Below, in pieces: positions 36,401-48,585 of a DNA stretch of 64,000 bases. How positions within the stretch are numbered: position 1 is the stretch's first letter; each line of letters begins with the position of its first letter. The notes under the pieces were generated by a model. That model searched no databases and was not told where the DNA came from. It worked only from the letters and a program-made list of their open reading frames with translations. The translations under genes and the position numbers were made by a program. The stretch comes from Staphylococcus hominis subsp. hominis (lineage in GTDB: Bacteria; Bacillota; Bacilli; Staphylococcales; Staphylococcaceae): NCBI RefSeq assembly GCF_002901845.1, contig NZ_PPQE01000025.1:124001-188000 (forward strand). Direction: 5' to 3'.

Positions 36401-38938
36401 ATGGGATTTTTATCAAAAATTGTTGACGGCAATAAGAAAGAAGTGAAACGTTTAAGTAAAAAAGCTGATGAAGTACTTGCTTTAGAGGAAAAAATGGCGA
36501 TTTTAACTGACGAAGAAATCAGAAATAAAACAAAGCAATTTCAAGAAGAAGCACAAGCAATTGAAGATGTAAAAAAACAAAATGACTATTTAGATAAAAT
36601 TTTACCACAAGCATTTGCATTAGTACGTGAAGGTGCAAAACGTGTATTTAACATGTCACCTTATAAAGTCCAAGTTATGGGTGGTATTGCTATTCATAAA
36701 GGCGATATTGCAGAAATGAGAACTGGTGAAGGTAAAACATTAACTGCGACAATGCCAACGTATTTAAATGCTTTAGCAGGACGAGGCGTTCATGTTATTA
36801 CAGTCAATGAATACTTATCTAGTGTTCAAAGTGAAGAAATGGCTGAATTATATGAGTTTTTAGGTTTAACAGTTGGTTTAAATCTAAATAGCAAATCTAC
36901 TGAAGAAAAACGTGAAGCATACGCAAAAGACATTACTTATAGTACAAATAATGAATTAGGCTTTGATTACTTAAGAGATAATATGGTGAATTATGCGGAA
37001 GAACGCGTAATGAGACCATTACATTTTGCTATTATTGATGAGGTTGACTCTATTTTAATAGATGAGGCAAGAACACCGCTAATTATTTCAGGTGAAGCTG
37101 AAAAGTCAACGTCTCTTTATACTCAAGCGAATGTTTTTGCTAAGATGTTAAAAGCGGATGAAGATTATAAATATGATGAAAAAACAAAAGCTGTTCATTT
37201 AACAGAACAAGGTGCAGATAAAGCAGAACGAATGTTTAAAATTGATAATTTATATGATGTTCAAAATGTAGATATTATTAGTCATATTAATACTGCTTTA
37301 AGAGCACATGTGACTTTACAACGCGATGTCGATTACATGGTCGTAGATGGAGAAGTATTAATTGTAGATCAATTCACTGGTCGTACAATGCCTGGACGTC
37401 GTTTTTCTGAAGGATTGCATCAAGCTATTGAAGCTAAAGAAGGCGTGAAAATTCAAAATGAATCTAAAACAATGGCTTCAATTACTTTCCAAAACTACTT
37501 CCGTATGTATAATAAATTAGCTGGAATGACTGGGACTGCTAAAACTGAAGAGGAAGAGTTCCGTAATATCTATAATATGACAGTAACTCAAATTCCAACG
37601 AACAAACCTGTTCAACGTCAAGATAAGTCTGATTTAATTTATATTAGTCAAAAAGGAAAGTTTGATGCAGTTGTAGACGATGTGGTTGAAAAACATAAAC
37701 AAGGACAACCAGTTTTATTAGGTACTGTTGCAGTAGAAACAAGTGAATACATTTCAAATTTATTGAAAAAACGCGGTATACGTCATGATGTATTAAATGC
37801 GAAGAATCATGAAAGAGAAGCTGAAATTGTAGCCAATGCAGGACAAAAAGGTGCAGTTACTATTGCTACTAATATGGCTGGACGTGGAACAGACATTAAA
37901 TTAGGTGAAGGCGTAGAAGAAATAGGTGGCCTTGCAGTAATAGGCACTGAAAGACATGAATCTCGTCGTATTGATGATCAATTACGTGGTCGTTCAGGTC
38001 GTCAAGGAGATAAAGGGGATAGTCGTTTCTACTTATCATTACAAGATGAATTAATGGTTCGTTTTGGTTCTGAAAGACTTCAAAAAATGATGAATCGTTT
38101 AGGTATGGATGATTCAACGCCAATAGAATCTAAAATGGTTTCACGCGCAGTTGAATCAGCTCAAAAACGTGTTGAAGGAAATAACTTTGATGCACGTAAA
38201 CGTATTCTCGAGTATGATGAAGTATTACGTAAACAACGTGAAATTATTTATAATGAACGTAATAGCATTATAGATTCAGAAGATAGTTCAGAAATTGTTA
38301 TTGCGATGATGCGTACTACTTTACAGAGAGCGATTAACTACTATATTAACGATGAAGACGATAATCCTGATTATGGACCATTTATAAATTATGTTAATGA
38401 TGTGTTTATTCAAGAAGGAGAATTAACTGAAGAAGAAATTAAAGGTAAAGATTCTGAAGACATTTTTGAAGTGGTATGGACTAAAATTGAAAAAGGTTAT
38501 GAAAGCCAAAAAGAAAAAATTGGAGATCAAATGCCTGAATTTGAACGTATGATTTTATTACGTTCTATTGATACTCATTGGACTGACCATATTGATACAA
38601 TGGATCAGTTACGCCAAGGTATACACTTACGTTCATATGCACAACAAAATCCACTTCGTGATTACCAAAATGAAGGACACGAGTTATTTGACTTAATGAT
38701 GCAAGCTATTGAAGAAGATACGTCTAAATATATATTAAAATCTGTTATTCAAGTAGACGAACAAGTTGAACGTGAAAAAACAACAGATTTTGGCAAGGCA
38801 CAACACGTATCTGCTGAAGATGGCAAAGAAAAAGCAAAAAAACAACCTATTGTAAAAGGTGAAAAAATCGGACGTAATGATCCTTGTCCTTGTGGTAGTG
38901 GTAAAAAATATAAAAATTGCCATGGTAAAGAAGATTAA
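36401..38938 (+). CDS. secA: Protein translocase ATPase SecA
   Basis: Motor of the Sec pathway; it binds preproteins and pushes them through SecYEG. Walker [13 protein letters not shown] near residue 106, the [19 protein letters not shown] region near 210, the [11 protein letters not shown] and [12 protein letters not shown] motifs, and a helical scaffold to ~780 are present. The C-terminus carries the zinc-binding [13 protein letters not shown] that contacts SecB-like clients or lipids. 845 residues. AAAGGAGCG precedes the ATG. It is the essential SecA1, not the accessory SecA2. Confidence 0.97.
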   Translation: MGFLSKIVDGNKKEVKRLSKKADEVLALEEKMAILTDEEIRNKTKQFQEEAQAIEDVKKQNDYLDKILPQAFALVREGAKRVFNMSPYKVQVMGGIAIHKGDIAEMRTGEGKTLTATMPTYLNALAGRGVHVITVNEYLSSVQSEEMAELYEFLGLTVGLNLNSKSTEEKREAYAKDITYSTNNELGFDYLRDNMVNYAEERVMRPLHFAIIDEVDSILIDEARTPLIISGEAEKSTSLYTQANVFAKMLKADEDYKYDEKTKAVHLTEQGADKAERMFKIDNLYDVQNVDIISHINTALRAHVTLQRDVDYMVVDGEVLIVDQFTGRTMPGRRFSEGLHQAIEAKEGVKIQNESKTMASITFQNYFRMYNKLAGMTGTAKTEEEEFRNIYNMTVTQIPTNKPVQRQDKSDLIYISQKGKFDAVVDDVVEKHKQGQPVLLGTVAVETSEYISNLLKKRGIRHDVLNAKNHEREAEIVANAGQKGAVTIATNMAGRGTDIKLGEGVEEIGGLAVIGTERHESRRIDDQLRGRSGRQGDKGDSRFYLSLQDELMVRFGSERLQKMMNRLGMDDSTPIESKMVSRAVESAQKRVEGNNFDARKRILEYDEVLRKQREIIYNERNSIIDSEDSSEIVIAMMRTTLQRAINYYINDEDDNPDYGPFINYVNDVFIQEGELTEEEIKGKDSEDIFEVVWTKIEKGYESQKEKIGDQMPEFERMILLRSIDTHWTDHIDTMDQLRQGIHLRSYAQQNPLRDYQNEGHELFDLMMQAIEEDTSKYILKSVIQVDEQVEREKTTDFGKAQHVSAEDGKEKAKKQPIVKGEKIGRNDPCPCGSGKKYKNCHGKED

Positions 38939-38958
38939 TATCAAGTAATTATAATTAG

Positions 38959-39019
38959 GCGAGATCGAGACGTATATTGCTTATCATTTAAAAGCTTTTG
39001 TCGCGATCTCGTATTTTAT
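38959..39019 (+). terminator. Intrinsic terminator after secA
   Basis: GCGAGATCG-a-GAC pairs with GTC-G-CGATCTCG across a 30-base loop; TATTTTATTT follows. Confidence 0.75.
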
Positions 39020-39052
39020 TTAAAGAATTTATAAATAAAGGAGACATATATA

Positions 39053-40166
39053 GTGGAATTATCAGAAATCAAACGTAATATTGATGAATATAATAATGAT
39101 TTAGAACAAATTAGGGGGTCTCTTTGACTTAGAAAATAAAGAAACAAATATTCAAGAATATGAAGAAATGATGACAGAACCAGACTTTTGGGATAACCAA
39201 AATAAAGCTCAAGATGTTATTGATAAAAATAATGCATTAAAATCGATAGTTAATGGTTACTATGAGCTCAATCATAAATTAGAAGATATGGATGCAACAT
39301 GGGAATTACTTCAAGAGGAATATGATGATGAAATCAAAGAAGATTTAGAACAAGATATTGTATCATTCAGAGAACAAATCGATCAGTTTGAATTACAATT
39401 ATTATTAGATGGTCCACATGATGCAAATAATGCTATTTTAGAGTTGCATCCTGGTGCTGGAGGGACCGAATCTCAAGACTGGGCTAGCATGTTATTAAGA
39501 ATGTACCAAAGATATGGTGAACAACAAGGCTTTAAAATAGAAACCATCGATTATTTACCAGGTGATGAAGCGGGAGTAAAAAGCGTTACATTATTGATTA
39601 AAGGTCATAACGCCTACGGTTACTTAAAAGCAGAAAAAGGAGTACACCGACTTGTAAGAATTTCACCTTTTGATTCATCTGGAAGACGTCATACGTCATT
39701 TGCTTCTTGTGATGTTATACCAGAATTTGATAATGATGAGATAGAAATAGAAATTAATCCTGATGATATTACAGTAGATACATTTAGAGCATCAGGTGCA
39801 GGTGGACAACATATCAATAAAACAGAGTCTGCAATCCGTATTACTCACCATCCAACCGGAATTGTAGTGAATAACCAAAATGAACGTTCTCAAATCAAGA
39901 ACCGTGAAGCTGCAATGAAAATGTTGAAATCTAAATTATATCAATTGAAGTTAGAAGAGCAAGAACGTGAAATGGCAGAAATTCGTGGTGAACAAAAAGA
40001 AATAGGATGGGGTAGTCAAATTCGTTCGTATGTATTCCATCCATATTCTATGGTAAAAGATCATCGTACAAATGAAGAGACTGCTAAGGTAGATGCAGTA
40101 ATGGATGGAGATATTGCGCCATTTATAGAAGCTTATTTACGACAAACGATGTCACAAAATGATTGA
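39053..40166 (+). CDS. prfB: Peptide chain release factor 2, made by programmed +1 frameshift
   Basis: Recognises UGA and UAA stop codons. Translation starts at GTG 39053 behind AAAGGAGA, reads 24 codons to CTT (39122-39124) and meets an in-frame TGA at 39125. An internal AGGGGG (39113-39118) three bases before CTT promotes a +1 shift, and reading resumes at GAC 39126. Total 370 residues. The RF2 anticodon-like SPF motif ([14 protein letters not shown]) and GGQ (residues ~250-252, [15 protein letters not shown]) are intact. This autoregulation by RF2 level is well known. Using only the downstream ATG (39168) would lose about 38 residues. Confidence 0.96.
39113..39128 (+). promoter_or_regulatory. 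prfB programmed frameshift site
   Basis: AGGGGG-TCT-CTT-TGA-C: an internal Shine-Dalgarno sequence, slippery CTT and in-frame UGA. A low RF2 level pauses the ribosome and favours the +1 shift. Confidence 0.96.
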
Positions 40167-40275
40167 TTGAGTTGTTTATTAATAAAAAATAAAATTTTAA
40201 AATCTAAATAAATCTAACTTTAAAATGTAATTCGTGACTTGTAATATTACTAATTTAATCAATTTAAACTAATTT

Positions 40276-40328
40276 AGGAGTGTTATTTAACCTTTATATT
40301 ACAAGGTTTTAACATTCCTCTTTTTTAA
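40276..40328 (+). terminator. Intrinsic terminator upstream of the LysM-CHAP gene
   Basis: AGGAGTGTTA with TAACATTCCT, plus inner AACCTT/AAGGTT, followed by CTTTTTT. It probably ends prfB transcription. Confidence 0.82.
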
Positions 40329-40386
40329 TGTTGTTTATGCTAAAGTATTAATGAACAAGCATACACTACAGCAAAGGAATGACAAC

Positions 40387-41277
40387 ATGTTAAAAAAATC
40401 AATGACTGTAACATTTGCTTCAATTGCAGCAATTACAGGTTTAAATACGTTAGCACATGCACAACAAACACACATTGTTAAAGAAAAAACAAATGTAGAA
40501 GCATTGGCACAACAATTTTCTACAACTGCAGATGAGATAAAAAAATTAAATCATATAGGTAATGAGGAAGTTGAAAAAGATATTTCAATAGTTGTACCTG
40601 ATAAAGATATTGTTGAAGTTAAATCTGGTGATACATTAAACAACATTGCGAATGCTCATCATTTAACATTAGATGAATTATATGCATTTAATCCAGGAGT
40701 AAAACCGTTAATTCATCCTGGTGATTTAATCGCAGTAAGTGACAAAGGTTCAGCAACATTAGAAAGTCAATTGATAAGTGATAGTAGTGTATATGCTACG
40801 CCTTATTCAAGTGAAACTGAAACTGCACCATTAAGCTATAATAGCGCTGAAACTGCGTCATATGTAGCGTCTCCATCATATGTTACTAGTAATAATTACA
40901 ATACTGAAACAGTAAGTGCACCAGTATATTATAATAATAGCGCTTTAAATAACCAAGGTAATCATTATTATTTTGGTAACTGTACATATTATGCATTTGA
41001 TCGTAGACAACAATTAGGACGTTCAGTAGGGAGCTATTGGGGAAATGCAAATAATTGGGCAAGCTCAGCTAGAAATGCTGGTTTAGTGGTCGATCATCGT
41101 CCAGAAGTAGGTGCTGTTTTCCAAACACCAGCGGGTTATTATGGTCACGTGGGCATCGTAGAACGTGTGAACAATGATGGTTCGTTTTATGTTTCAGAGA
41201 TGAATTGGAATGGTCATTTCAATGATGTTACAAATAGAACAATTTATAATTCGTCTAGTTATAATTTTATACATTAA
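40387..41277 (+). CDS. Secreted LysM-CHAP cell-wall hydrolase (SsaA-like)
   Basis: Exported peptidoglycan hydrolase. The signal peptide runs to about residue 25 (AHA before QQT). Two LysM modules follow, a degenerate one at ~28-70 and a clear one at ~73-117 (VKSGDTLNNIANAHHLTLDELYAFNPG). A Ser/Thr/Tyr/Asn-rich linker leads to a C-terminal CHAP amidase/endopeptidase domain (~185-296), with catalytic Cys in GNCTYYAFDRR and His in YYGHVGIVE. The ATG at 40387 behind AAAGGAATG is the proper start; 296 residues. It is monocistronic between terminators. Confidence 0.9.
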   Translation: MLKKSMTVTFASIAAITGLNTLAHAQQTHIVKEKTNVEALAQQFSTTADEIKKLNHIGNEEVEKDISIVVPDKDIVEVKSGDTLNNIANAHHLTLDELYAFNPGVKPLIHPGDLIAVSDKGSATLESQLISDSSVYATPYSSETETAPLSYNSAETASYVASPSYVTSNNYNTETVSAPVYYNNSALNNQGNHYYFGNCTYYAFDRRQQLGRSVGSYWGNANNWASSARNAGLVVDHRPEVGAVFQTPAGYYGHVGIVERVNNDGSFYVSEMNWNGHFNDVTNRTIYNSSSYNFIH

Positions 41278-41304
41278 ATTTTCAAAGGATTTATAATGTT
41301 AAAG

Positions 41305-41339
41305 CATCAACAAAGCTTATGTTTTGTTGATGTTTTTTT
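41305..41339 (+). terminator. Intrinsic terminator after the LysM-CHAP gene
   Basis: CATCAACAAA (41305-41314) pairs with TTTGTTGATG (41323-41332); TTTTTTT follows. Confidence 0.88.
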
Positions 41340-41485
41340 AGTTATTAATAATGCAATGTATTGTTTAAAAAAAGAAATAAAAGTTATGAAATTATCACAA
41401 TTAAAACTTTTTACTAAACGATTGATTGATATAATAAATACAAGTATAATTTCTATTTAATAATATAAGGAGGTATAACCGCATT

Positions 41486-42133
41486 ATGGGGGTTCATCAA
41501 TACTTTAAACGTTTATCTGATCTTGAAAAATTAATAAGATTACCAGGAAAATTCAAATATTTTGAGCATAATGTTGCAGCACATTCATTTAAAGTTACTA
41601 AAATAGCTCAATACTTAGCAACAGTTGAAGAATATCATGGTAATTCAATTGATTGGAAAAGCTTGTATGAAAAAGCCCTTAACCATGATTTTGCAGAAGT
41701 ATTTACAGGGGATATTAAGACACCAGTTAAATATGCAAGCAGAGAATTAAAAATGTTATTTTCTCAAGTCGAAGAAGAAATGGTAGATACGTTCATTAAT
41801 GAAGAAATTCCGAAGCCATACCAAGATATTTATCGTAAAAGACTTCAAGAGGGAAAAGATGATTCTTTAGAAGGCCAAATTTTATCAGTAGCTGATAAAA
41901 TTGACTTATTATATGAAACGTTTGGTGAAATTCAAAAACGTAATCCGGAAGATCTGTTTTTTGAAATTTATGAACATAGCCTAGAAACAATAATGCAATT
42001 TGATCATTTAAGTTCAGTACAAGATTTTATTGATCACGTTATACCGGAAATGCTTACGGAAAACTTTATTCCTCGTGCTGAACTACGTGAAACAACAATG
42101 ACAATCTTAGAACGACGAAGAAGAAATGAGTGA
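41486..42133 (+). CDS. HD-domain phosphohydrolase (YfbR-like)
   Basis: Cytosolic HD-superfamily metal-dependent phosphohydrolase resembling YfbR 5'-deoxynucleotidases. The metal ligands are H33 (AAHSFKV), H67-D68 (NHDFAEV), and a distal Asp in SVADKIDLL near residue 133. 215 residues. A strong AAGGAGG lies 12 bases before the ATG, rather far, but no better codon is seen. csbA overlaps its end by a few bases or starts just after it. Substrate unknown. Confidence 0.82.
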   Translation: MGVHQYFKRLSDLEKLIRLPGKFKYFEHNVAAHSFKVTKIAQYLATVEEYHGNSIDWKSLYEKALNHDFAEVFTGDIKTPVKYASRELKMLFSQVEEEMVDTFINEEIPKPYQDIYRKRLQEGKDDSLEGQILSVADKIDLLYETFGEIQKRNPEDLFFEIYEHSLETIMQFDHLSSVQDFIDHVIPEMLTENFIPRAELRETTMTILERRRRNE

Positions 42134-42138
42134 ATATA

Positions 42139-42366
42139 ATGGTATGGTATACTTTAGCTGCTTTCTTTCCTTGTATCTTAGTTATTTTATTTAGTGTCAT
42201 TACCAGAAGTAAATGGGTAGGCGTTATTGTAACATTGATATTAATTGCCGCTTCAGTGTATAAAGGATTTTTTCATAATGAATGGATTATATTTTTAGAT
42301 GTAGTATCTATCCTAGCTGGTTATGTGATTATTGATAATTTAGAATTTCACAAACATCAAGATTAA
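42139..42366 (+). CDS. csbA: CsbA-like small membrane protein
   Basis: A 75-residue integral membrane protein with two to three hydrophobic segments and a charged C-terminus. It matches CsbA by sequence (WYTLAAFFPCILVILFSVITRS) and by place next to uvrBA, as in B. subtilis, where csbA is sigma-B controlled. I see no clear sigma-B promoter here. The start is ATG 42139; a GTG at 42130 overlapping the preceding stop is the alternative. It is coupled to the HD gene. Confidence 0.82.
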   Translation: MVWYTLAAFFPCILVILFSVITRSKWVGVIVTLILIAASVYKGFFHNEWIIFLDVVSILAGYVIIDNLEFHKHQD

Positions 42367-42441
42367 GCCAAAAAAATTGCAGTACTATACCATTTGTTTT
42401 ATATTATTAATACATATCTAATAAAAATACGTCAACATATT

Positions 42442-42492
42442 AAGATGAGGCATAAATATAGAAATGAATTTATATTTGTGTCTCATCTTTTA
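42442..42492 (+). terminator. Intrinsic terminator after csbA
   Basis: AAGATGAG-g-CATAAATATA pairs with TATATTTGTG-t-CTCATCTT around a short loop, with T-rich sequence after. Confidence 0.82.
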
Positions 42493-42523
42493 TATATGTA
42501 TAAAAAATGATGGCAAACGTAAG

Positions 42524-42564
42524 CGAACAAACGTTTGTTTTTTTATTCGCTTTTTTGTTAAAAT
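42524..42564 (+). promoter_or_regulatory. uvrB promoter with LexA box
   Basis: CGAACAAACGTTTG (42524-42537) fits the Gram-positive LexA consensus except at the last base. It overlaps a candidate -35 (TTGTTT, 42535-42540), with -10 TAAAAT at 42559-42564 (18-base spacer). SOS control of uvrBA is established in relatives. Confidence 0.82.
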
Positions 42565-42634
42565 AAGTATAAATAGTATTATTTTTACTGAAATAAACAA
42601 TTAATAAAAATAAACTGAGGAGGCGCTTGAAAGA

Positions 42635-44620
42635 ATGGTAGAACATCATCCTTTTAAATTAAATTCTGAATTTGAACCACAAGGGGACCAGCCTCAAGCC
42701 ATAAAAAAAATCGTTGAAGGTGTTAAAGCTGGTAAACGTCATCAAACATTACTTGGTGCAACGGGTACTGGTAAAACATTTACCATGAGTAATGTTATTA
42801 AAGAAGTTGGAAAACCTACATTAATTATAGCGCATAATAAAACGTTAGCAGGTCAATTGTATAGTGAATTTAAAGAGTTCTTTCCTGAAAATAGGGTAGA
42901 ATATTTCGTGAGTTACTACGATTATTATCAACCTGAAGCATATGTACCATCAACGGATACATTTATCGAAAAAGACGCCTCAATTAACGATGAAATTGAT
43001 CAGTTACGACATTCAGCTACAAGTGCTTTATTCGAACGTGATGATGTGATTATTATTGCAAGTGTAAGTTGTATTTATGGTTTAGGTAATCCAGAAGAAT
43101 ACAAAGACTTAGTTGTTAGCGTTCGAGTAGGAATGGAAATGGATAGAAGTGAGCTTCTTCGAAAATTAGTCGATGTTCAGTATTCAAGGAACGACATCGA
43201 TTTTCAACGTGGTACATTTAGAGTAAGAGGAGATGTTGTAGAAATCTTTCCTGCTTCAAGAGAAGAAATGTGTATCCGAGTGGAATTCTTTGGCGATGAA
43301 GTTGATAGAATCAGAGAAGTAAATTATCTAACTGGTGAAGTGATACGTGAAAGAGAACATTTTGCCATATTCCCTGCTTCCCACTTTGTTACTAGAGAAG
43401 AAAAAATGAAAGTCGCTATTGAACGTATTGAAAAAGAACTTGAAGAGCGATTAAAAGAATTGAAAGCTGAAAATAAATTATTAGAAGCACAACGTCTAGA
43501 ACAACGTACAAATTATGACTTAGAAATGATGAGAGAGATGGGCTTTTGTTCTGGAATAGAGAATTATTCTGTTCATTTAACATTAAGACCACTTGGTTCC
43601 ACACCTTATACTTTACTTGATTATTTTGGTGATGATTGGCTTGTAATGATAGATGAGTCGCACGTGACGTTACCACAAATTAGAGGTATGTTTAATGGAG
43701 ACCAAGCACGTAAAAAAGTACTCGTAGATCATGGTTTCCGTTTACCAAGTGCTATGGATAACCGTCCGCTTAAATTTGAAGAATTTGAACAAAAAACTAA
43801 ACAGCTCGTTTATGTTTCAGCAACACCTGGTCCATATGAAATTGAACATACTGATAAAATGGTAGAACAAATTATTCGACCAACTGGTTTATTAGATCCT
43901 AAAATTGATGTTCGACCTACGAAGAATCAAATTGATGATTTACTCAGTGAAATTCAAGAAAGAATTGATAGGAATGAACGTGTACTTGTCACAACCTTAA
44001 CTAAAAAAATGAGTGAAGATTTGACAACATATATGAAAGAGGCAGGAATTAAAGTGAATTATCTTCATTCTGAAATCAAAACACTTGAACGTATAGAAAT
44101 TATACGTGATTTAAGAATGGGCACATATGATGCTGTAGTAGGTATCAATTTGCTTAGAGAGGGTATTGATATACCTGAAGTGTCGTTAGTAGTTATTTTA
44201 GATGCAGATAAAGAAGGATTTTTACGTTCAAATCGTTCACTTATTCAAACTATCGGACGTGCTGCACGTAACGATAAAGGAGAAGTTATCATGTATGCCG
44301 ATAAGATAACAGACTCTATGCAGTACGCAATTGATGAAACACAGCGTCGTCGAGAAATACAAATGACACATAACGAAAAATATGGTATTACTCCTAAAAC
44401 AATCAATAAAAAAATACATGATGTCATTAGTGCTACAGTGGATAATGATGAAACAAATGAAAAGCAACAAACTGAAGTACCTAAGAAAATGACAAAGAAA
44501 GAACGTCAGAAAACAATTGAAAATATTGAAAAAGAAATGAAAAAAGCAGCTAAAGATTTAGACTTTGAAAGAGCAACAGAATTGAGAGATATGTTATTTG
44601 AACTAAAAGCAGAAGGGTGA
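42635..44620 (+). CDS. uvrB: Excinuclease ABC subunit B
   Basis: Damage-verifying helicase-like subunit of nucleotide excision repair. Walker A GATGTGKT is at residues 41-48, the beta-hairpin region [12 protein letters not shown] (~92-103) clamps [12 protein letters not shown] is the Walker B-type box, and QTIGRAARN is motif VI. The C-terminal UVR domain (~620-661, [18 protein letters not shown]) binds UvrC or UvrA. 661 residues. GAGGAGG precedes the ATG. uvrA follows after 7 bases. Confidence 0.97.
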   Translation: MVEHHPFKLNSEFEPQGDQPQAIKKIVEGVKAGKRHQTLLGATGTGKTFTMSNVIKEVGKPTLIIAHNKTLAGQLYSEFKEFFPENRVEYFVSYYDYYQPEAYVPSTDTFIEKDASINDEIDQLRHSATSALFERDDVIIIASVSCIYGLGNPEEYKDLVVSVRVGMEMDRSELLRKLVDVQYSRNDIDFQRGTFRVRGDVVEIFPASREEMCIRVEFFGDEVDRIREVNYLTGEVIREREHFAIFPASHFVTREEKMKVAIERIEKELEERLKELKAENKLLEAQRLEQRTNYDLEMMREMGFCSGIENYSVHLTLRPLGSTPYTLLDYFGDDWLVMIDESHVTLPQIRGMFNGDQARKKVLVDHGFRLPSAMDNRPLKFEEFEQKTKQLVYVSATPGPYEIEHTDKMVEQIIRPTGLLDPKIDVRPTKNQIDDLLSEIQERIDRNERVLVTTLTKKMSEDLTTYMKEAGIKVNYLHSEIKTLERIEIIRDLRMGTYDAVVGINLLREGIDIPEVSLVVILDADKEGFLRSNRSLIQTIGRAARNDKGEVIMYADKITDSMQYAIDETQRRREIQMTHNEKYGITPKTINKKIHDVISATVDNDETNEKQQTEVPKKMTKKERQKTIENIEKEMKKAAKDLDFERATELRDMLFELKAEG

Positions 44621-44627
44621 TTATTAC

Positions 44628-47468
44628 ATGAAAGGTCCAAGTATCGTAGTTAAAGGTGCAAGAGCACATAACTTAAAAGATATCGATATTGAGTTACCAA
44701 AGAACAAACTTATAGTGATGACTGGTCTCTCTGGGTCGGGAAAATCATCACTTGCATTTGACACAATATATGCTGAAGGACAACGTCGCTATGTAGAATC
44801 GTTAAGTGCCTACGCACGACAATTTTTAGGACAAATGGATAAGCCAGATGTTGATACCATTGAGGGACTATCACCTGCAATTTCAATTGACCAAAAAACG
44901 ACAAGTAAAAACCCGCGTTCTACAGTAGCTACTGTGACTGAAATATATGATTACATTCGATTATTATATGCACGTGTGGGGAAAGCATTTTGTCCATATC
45001 ATGGAATCGAAATTGAATCGCAAACCGTGCAGCAAATGGTAGATCGTATATTAGAATTAGAAGAAAGAACTAAAATTCAAATTTTAGCTCCTTTAGTTTC
45101 ACATAGAAAAGGGAGCCATGAAAAATTAATTGAAGATATTGGCAAAAAGGGATATGTCAGATTACGTGTCGATGGTGAAGTGGTCGATGTAAACGAGGTT
45201 CCTGCACTAGATAAAAATAAAAATCATACTATTGAAGTAGTTGTAGATCGTTTAGTTGTAAAATCAGGAATAGAAACAAGATTAGCAGATTCAATAGAAA
45301 CAAGTTTAGAGCTAGGTGAAGGAAACCTTACTGTTGATGTCATTGGTGGAGAAGAGCTCAAATTCTCTGAAAATCATGCTTGTCCAATTTGTGGATTTTC
45401 TATAGGTGAATTAGAACCTAGAATGTTTAGTTTTAATAGCCCATTCGGTGCTTGTCCAACATGTGATGGATTAGGTCAAAGACTTACAGTAGATCTAGAT
45501 TTGGTTGTTCCTGATACTAATAAAACTTTAAATGAAGGTGCGATTGAACCTTGGGAGCCTACAAGTTCCGACTTTTATCCAACATTATTAAAACGAGTAT
45601 GTGAAGTTTATAAAATTAATATGGATAAGCCATATAAAAAATTGACTGATAGACAAAAAGATATTCTTATGAATGGGTCAGGCGATAAAGAAATTGAGTT
45701 TTCATTTCATAGTCGAAATGGAGGCACACGTCGTAGAAAAATGAAATTTGAAGGCGTAGTCCCTAATATAGATCGACGTTATCACGAATCACCATCAGAA
45801 TATACACGTGAAATGATGAGTAGATATATGACTGAACTTCCATGTGAAACATGTCACGGTAAACGTTTAAGTAAAGAAGCACTTTCAGTATATGTTGGTG
45901 GATACAATATTGGCGAAGTTGTAGAATATTCAATTAAAAATGCACTCAAATTTTATGAGAATATAGAGTTATCAGAGCAAGACAAAGCGATTGCTAAACA
46001 AATTTTAATTGAGATTATTTCAAGATTAACATTCTTAAATAATGTAGGGCTTGATTATTTAACACTGAATCGTTCTTCAGGAACACTATCAGGTGGAGAA
46101 GCACAACGTATTCGTCTTGCTACTCAAATTGGATCACGATTGACAGGCGTGCTTTATGTATTGGACGAACCTTCTATCGGATTACATCAACGCGATAATG
46201 ATCGTTTAATCAATACATTAAAAGAGATGAGAGATTTAGGTAACACACTCATTGTAGTTGAACATGATGACGATACGATGAGAGCAGCCGATTACCTTGT
46301 TGATGTCGGACCTGGTGCAGGTAATCATGGCGGTGAAATTGTCTCAAGTGGGACTCCTAAAAAGGTAATGAAAGACAAGAAATCCTTAACTGGTCAATAT
46401 TTGAGCGGTAAAAAACGTATTGACGTCCCGGAACATCGCAGAGAAGTTACGAATCGTAAAATCTCAATTAAAGGTGCAAAAAGTAATAATTTAAAAGATG
46501 TTGATGTAGATATTCCATTGTCAGTAATGACGGTTGTAACAGGTGTTTCTGGATCAGGTAAAAGTTCATTAGTTAATGAAGTGTTATATAAATCATTAGC
46601 TCAAACAATTAATAATTCTAAAGTTAAACCTGGAGAGTATGATGAGATCAAAGGTATTGATCAATTAGATAAGATTATAGATATTGATCAATCACCTATA
46701 GGAAGAACACCACGTTCTAACCCGGCGACATATACAGGTGTATTTGATGACATTAGAGATGTTTTTGCTCAAACGAATGAAGCTAAAATTAGAGGATATC
46801 AAAAAGGACGCTTTAGTTTTAATGTTAAAGGTGGTCGTTGTGAAGCTTGTAAAGGCGATGGCATTATTAAAATAGAAATGCACTTCTTACCAGATGTATA
46901 TGTGCCATGCGAAGTGTGTGATGGCAAACGATACAATAGAGAAACTTTAGAAGTCACATATAAAGGAAAAAATATTGCAGATGTATTAGCAATGACAGTA
47001 GAAGAAGCGACTTATTTCTTTGAAAATATTCCTAAAATTCATAGAAAATTACAAACACTTGTAGATGTAGGATTAGGCTATATTACTCTAGGGCAACAAG
47101 CAACCACACTTTCTGGTGGGGAAGCACAACGTGTGAAACTGGCTTCAGAATTACACAAACGTTCTACAGGACGATCAATTTATATCTTAGATGAACCTAC
47201 TACAGGTCTTCATGTTGACGATATCAGTCGATTATTAAAAGTATTAAATCGCCTTGTGGAAAATGGAGATACAGTGGTTATTATTGAACATAATTTAGAT
47301 GTTATTAAAACAGCAGATTATATTATAGATTTAGGACCAGAAGGCGGAGAAGGTGGCGGTACTATCGTTGCAACTGGAACGCCAGAAGACATTGCAAGTG
47401 TGGAAGCTTCTTATACAGGTAAGTACTTAAAAACAGTGTTAGAACGTGATAAAGTGCGAGATGAATAA
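44628..47468 (+). CDS. uvrA: Excinuclease ABC subunit A
   Basis: ABC-type ATPase that scans DNA for bulky lesions and loads UvrB. Two nucleotide-binding domains: Walker A GLSGSGKS at 33-40 and GVSGSGKS at 639-646, with LSGGEAQRI and LSGGEAQRV signatures. Zinc sites are CPICG...CPTC (~251-283) and CEACKGDG...CEVC (~740-766). 946 residues. It is cotranscribed with uvrB under the LexA box and ends at the terminator at 47538. Confidence 0.97.
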   Translation: MKGPSIVVKGARAHNLKDIDIELPKNKLIVMTGLSGSGKSSLAFDTIYAEGQRRYVESLSAYARQFLGQMDKPDVDTIEGLSPAISIDQKTTSKNPRSTVATVTEIYDYIRLLYARVGKAFCPYHGIEIESQTVQQMVDRILELEERTKIQILAPLVSHRKGSHEKLIEDIGKKGYVRLRVDGEVVDVNEVPALDKNKNHTIEVVVDRLVVKSGIETRLADSIETSLELGEGNLTVDVIGGEELKFSENHACPICGFSIGELEPRMFSFNSPFGACPTCDGLGQRLTVDLDLVVPDTNKTLNEGAIEPWEPTSSDFYPTLLKRVCEVYKINMDKPYKKLTDRQKDILMNGSGDKEIEFSFHSRNGGTRRRKMKFEGVVPNIDRRYHESPSEYTREMMSRYMTELPCETCHGKRLSKEALSVYVGGYNIGEVVEYSIKNALKFYENIELSEQDKAIAKQILIEIISRLTFLNNVGLDYLTLNRSSGTLSGGEAQRIRLATQIGSRLTGVLYVLDEPSIGLHQRDNDRLINTLKEMRDLGNTLIVVEHDDDTMRAADYLVDVGPGAGNHGGEIVSSGTPKKVMKDKKSLTGQYLSGKKRIDVPEHRREVTNRKISIKGAKSNNLKDVDVDIPLSVMTVVTGVSGSGKSSLVNEVLYKSLAQTINNSKVKPGEYDEIKGIDQLDKIIDIDQSPIGRTPRSNPATYTGVFDDIRDVFAQTNEAKIRGYQKGRFSFNVKGGRCEACKGDGIIKIEMHFLPDVYVPCEVCDGKRYNRETLEVTYKGKNIADVLAMTVEEATYFFENIPKIHRKLQTLVDVGLGYITLGQQATTLSGGEAQRVKLASELHKRSTGRSIYILDEPTTGLHVDDISRLLKVLNRLVENGDTVVIIEHNLDVIKTADYIIDLGPEGGEGGGTIVATGTPEDIASVEASYTGKYLKTVLERDKVRDE

Positions 47469-47537
47469 AATAGAATTTAATGTGCGATAGTGCTTTTTTA
47501 GAGTATAAATGAAGTAGAATATCATTTTAATGGTTTT

Positions 47538-47577
47538 GAAAAAAGGAGTAGAAAAATAATTTTCTACTCCTTTTTTA
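47538..47577 (+). terminator. Intrinsic terminator after uvrA
   Basis: A perfect stem, AAAAGGAGTAGAAAA with TTTTCTACTCCTTTT, ends in TTTTTT (47538-47577). Confidence 0.92.
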
Positions 47578-47646
47578 TATAACATATTGTTATATTTTTG
47601 ATATGATAAGAGATGAATTAATTCAAGGGAATTTTGAGGTGAACTC

Positions 47647-48582
47647 ATGTTAACGACAGAGAGATTGGTTAAAGTATTAAAACTGAAGCTATTTACTGGA
47701 GAAAAAGGATTAAATAAAACAATTAAAAATATTGATATTTCTAGACCTGGTTTAGAAATGGCAGGTTATTTTTCTCATTATGCAGCAAATCGTATTCAAT
47801 TATTAGGTACCACTGAATTATCATTTTACAATTTATTACCAGATGAAGAAAGACGAGGACGAATGAGAAAATTATGTCGTCCTGAAACCCCAGCAATTAT
47901 TGTGACAAGAGGATTAGAGCCTCCTCAGGAACTGATTGAAGCGGCTCAAGAAATGGAGACACCTTTGATTGTTTCTAAAGATGCTACGACAAGTTTAATG
48001 AGTCGATTAACGACATTTTTAGAACATGAGTTGGCTAAAACGACCTCTCTACACGGCGTTTTAGTAGACGTATATGGTGTAGGCGTATTGATTACAGGAG
48101 ACTCTGGCATCGGAAAAAGTGAAACAGCATTAGAATTAGTAAAACGAGGTCATCGTTTAGTAGCAGATGATAATGTTGAAATTCGCGAAATTACGAAAGA
48201 CGAATTGATTGGTACACCACCTAAGTTAATTGAACATTTATTAGAAATACGTGGACTAGGAATTATCAATGTCATGACTTTATTTGGAGCGGGGTCAATT
48301 CTAACCCAAAAACAAATACGGTTAAATATAAATCTTGAAAATTGGGATAAGAATAAATTATATGATCGCGTTGGCTTAAATGAAGAAACGTTAAAGATTT
48401 TAGATACGGAAATAACTAAAAAAACAATCCCTGTAAGACCAGGAAGAAACGTTGCTGTTATTATAGAAGTAGCTGCAATGAATTATCGTTTAAATATCAT
48501 GGGTATTAATACAGCTGAAGAATTTAATCAACGTTTAAATGAAGAAATTCTCAAGAATGGGAATCAGAATGAAGGGATATAG
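47647..48582 (+). CDS. hprK: HPr kinase/phosphorylase
   Basis: Bifunctional enzyme that phosphorylates or dephosphorylates HPr at Ser46 and so controls CcpA-dependent carbon catabolite repression. The P-loop GDSGIGKS is at 151-158. [11 protein letters not shown] and [20 protein letters not shown] (K3 motif region, ~200-220) follow. 311 residues. GAGGTGA precedes the ATG. It heads the unit hprK-lgt-acetyltransferase-TPR-trxB, with lgt 3 bases downstream. Confidence 0.96.
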   Translation: MLTTERLVKVLKLKLFTGEKGLNKTIKNIDISRPGLEMAGYFSHYAANRIQLLGTTELSFYNLLPDEERRGRMRKLCRPETPAIIVTRGLEPPQELIEAAQEMETPLIVSKDATTSLMSRLTTFLEHELAKTTSLHGVLVDVYGVGVLITGDSGIGKSETALELVKRGHRLVADDNVEIREITKDELIGTPPKLIEHLLEIRGLGIINVMTLFGAGSILTQKQIRLNINLENWDKNKLYDRVGLNEETLKILDTEITKKTIPVRPGRNVAVIIEVAAMNYRLNIMGINTAEEFNQRLNEEILKNGNQNEGI

Positions 48583-48585
48583 TAT

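Noticed and set aside
39168-40166. prfB beginning at ATG 39168
   Set aside because: The upstream GTG, strong ribosome site and complete frameshift signal show that translation begins at 39053.
40226-40245. Two TGTAAT half-sites upstream of the LysM-CHAP gene, resembling a WalR site
   Set aside because: The spacing is 8 bases rather than the 5 of the consensus, and both lie before the terminator at 40276, so a functional WalR site is not supported.
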